A stretch of DNA of 64,000 bases from positions 234,950 through 298,949 of the forward strand of contig NZ_MUHH01000017.1 in NCBI RefSeq assembly GCF_002217475.1, written 5' to 3'. The DNA is from Flavobacterium tructae. GTDB lineage: Bacteria > Bacteroidota > Bacteroidia > Flavobacteriales > Flavobacteriaceae. The notes below the pieces were generated by a model, which was given only the letters and a program-made list of their open reading frames with translations, did not search any database and was not told the DNA's origin. How positions within the stretch are numbered: the first letter of the stretch is position 1; each line of letters opens with the position of its first letter. The translations under genes were made by a program, and so were the position numbers. Positions 62,946 through 64,000 of this stretch are shown here, piece after piece.

Positions 62946-63914
62946 ATGAAAAAGAACCTATTTTTATTAGGGTTATTAGTTTGCTCTATGGCCACAATGG
63001 CGCAAACAGAAAAAGCAGATAAACCGGAAAGCTGGTATTTTAAATTGGGTGCATCTTACTTCAACCAAACTGCTTCTACAGAATTTCCTGTCGTTGGAGG
63101 TCAATTGCCAAACAGAGATGTTTATGCAGGTACTTTAGCAAATAATAAATTGGCATCTAGAGAAAGTGTTACTGGGTCTTTTGGACAAGGTTTCAGAAGT
63201 GGAATTACTGCAGGTTATAGATTCTCAGCACGTTTAGGAGTTGAGATGTCAGCTAACTACTATGTAAGTAATGAAAAAACCATGTCACAAACGACTAACA
63301 GACTTATTTCATATAATCCAGCTACTAGTCCGGCAGCTACTTATGTAAGTTTTACAGCGAATGGAGAAATTAAAGCTTTTGATTTAGCACCAGCAATCGT
63401 GATGTTTTTAGGAGAAGCTCATGGTTTTGAACCATACACTAAAGTAGGAGTTATTGTTCCTGTTCATGGTACATTGGATATTAAAACGGATAGACAGTAT
63501 ACGACGTTTGTAGGAGCTAATCAAGTTGCTTCAACAAATGCTTTCTCAAAAGATGTAGTTAAACCAAATCCAACAATCGGATTTATGGCATCTTTAGGTA
63601 CCTCTTATAAATTAGGGAAACATATTTCTGCTTTCGCAGAATTGGAATACCGTAACTTTACAGTACACGGAAAGACTAAAGAAACTACAATATATACTGA
63701 AAATGGTGTAGATAAATTAAATGAAACAACTGCTTTCAGAGCTGCTTCATATTCTGCAACTCATACTAAATATGTAGATCGTTTAGACGGAAACTCTAAT
63801 AATAAGGAGTATAATCCATCAGGCTACGATTCTACTAAACCAATGAACGAATTAAGTTCTTATGTTGGAATTTCAGGTTTAGGATTGACTTTAGGTCTTA
63901 AATACAGCTTATAA
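62946..63914 (+). CDS. Outer-membrane beta-barrel protein
   Basis: 322 residues. MKKNLFLLGLLVCSMATMAQ is a signal peptide. The rest is a series of amphipathic strands (SWYFKLGASYFNQTAS, GITAGYRFSARLGVEMSANY, NPTIGFMASLGTSYKLGKHI, SAFAELEYRNFTVHGKTKET), ending SGLGLTLGLKYSL, the usual outer-membrane beta-barrel close. It is likely an OmpA/OprF-N-terminal-like barrel. No export partner is visible; the ligand or role is unknown. Confidence 0.88.
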   Translation: MKKNLFLLGLLVCSMATMAQTEKADKPESWYFKLGASYFNQTASTEFPVVGGQLPNRDVYAGTLANNKLASRESVTGSFGQGFRSGITAGYRFSARLGVEMSANYYVSNEKTMSQTTNRLISYNPATSPAATYVSFTANGEIKAFDLAPAIVMFLGEAHGFEPYTKVGVIVPVHGTLDIKTDRQYTTFVGANQVASTNAFSKDVVKPNPTIGFMASLGTSYKLGKHISAFAELEYRNFTVHGKTKETTIYTENGVDKLNETTAFRAASYSATHTKYVDRLDGNSNNKEYNPSGYDSTKPMNELSSYVGISGLGLTLGLKYSL

Positions 63915-63937
63915 TTTTATATAGTTTTAGTTTTTAG

Positions 63938-63975
63938 AAAAAGAGGATATTCATTTCGAATATCCTCTTTTTTTG
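63938..63975 (+). terminator. Terminator of the OM barrel gene
   Basis: AAAAAGAGGATATTC pairs perfectly with GAATATCCTCTTTTT around ATTTC and continues in T. Confidence 0.9.
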
Positions 63976-63978
63976 TTC

Positions 63979-64000
63979 CCTGTCATTTCGACTGAAAGGA
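63979..64000. repeat. CCTGTCATTTCGACTGAAAGGA repeat fragment at window end
   Basis: CCCTGTCATTTCGACTGAAA fits the flavobacterial TCATTTCGACNGAAGGGAG-type repeat, related in style to the CTGAGCGAAGTCGAAG element at 14971. It runs off the window. Confidence 0.55.

Noticed and set aside
1..64000. Prophage or insertion sequence
   Set aside because: No integrase, transposase, capsid, tail or terminal inverted repeats of that kind were seen.

Overview
The window reads as a chromosomal segment of a Bacteroidota bacterium, most likely Flavobacterium or a close relative. Supporting signs are AT-rich DNA, a type IX secretion (T9SS) sorting domain on a giant SprB-repeat protein, a DnaQ-DnaE fused polymerase III alpha subunit, TAnnTTTG-type promoters, A/T-rich translation starts without Shine-Dalgarno sequences, and several interspersed intergenic repeat families familiar from flavobacterial genomes. 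No prophage, insertion sequence, integrase or CRISPR array was seen.

Layout. 1-4.3 kb: an RND efflux adaptor (5' end cut by the window edge) and its inner-membrane permease. 4.5-6.5 kb: an unrecognised protein and a papain-like lipoprotein protease. 6.6-20 kb: a surface/protease cluster. On the minus strand it holds a lipoprotein, a PKD-domain protein with a barrel-like C-terminus, a TPR-CHAT cysteine protease, an overlapping retropepsin-like protease and a T9SS-exported protein with 19 SprB repeats. Facing it are an ECF sigma factor and a TPR-bearing candidate anti-sigma protein. 20-27.5 kb: S41 peptidase, TatD hydrolase, acyltransferase, type I asparaginase, a divergent MFS/LysR pair with a palindromic operator, and tRNA-Ser(GGA). 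27.6-33.8 kb: a tightly packed seven-gene operon, speD, DUF4178, a 59-residue membrane protein, DUF350, membrane-anchored SpeE-like, Tat-type FAD oxidoreductase, and a membrane protein. It looks like a membrane-associated polyamine system of unknown purpose. 33.9-39.3 kb: ordinary metabolic and regulatory genes on the minus strand.

39.4-48.3 kb is the most striking part, a peptide export system. It comprises a TPR-transmembrane-AraC regulator, five tandem double-glycine leader peptides of 44-50 residues ending in variants of GDPSRGNGKGSN, a degenerate-C39/VKOR/thioredoxin fusion, a separate 65-residue double-glycine peptide with six cysteines, a C39 peptidase-ABC exporter and its HlyD partner. 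The parts suggest that peptides are made with GG leaders, the cysteine-rich one is oxidised by the VKOR-thioredoxin protein, leaders are removed and the products exported by the C39-ABC/HlyD pair. The TPR-AraC protein may regulate the locus or sense a product.

48.3-51.9 kb: a tRNA methyltransferase, a four-helix-bundle protein, rimM-rpsP, a lipoprotein and an RRM protein. 52-57.1 kb: an operon leuC-leuD-cimA-like-leuB, in which the synthase resembles Leptospira citramalate synthase and every intergenic junction carries a different repeat family. 57.6-64 kb: a DUF417 membrane protein, dnaE with an N-terminal proofreading domain, and an outer-membrane beta-barrel protein.
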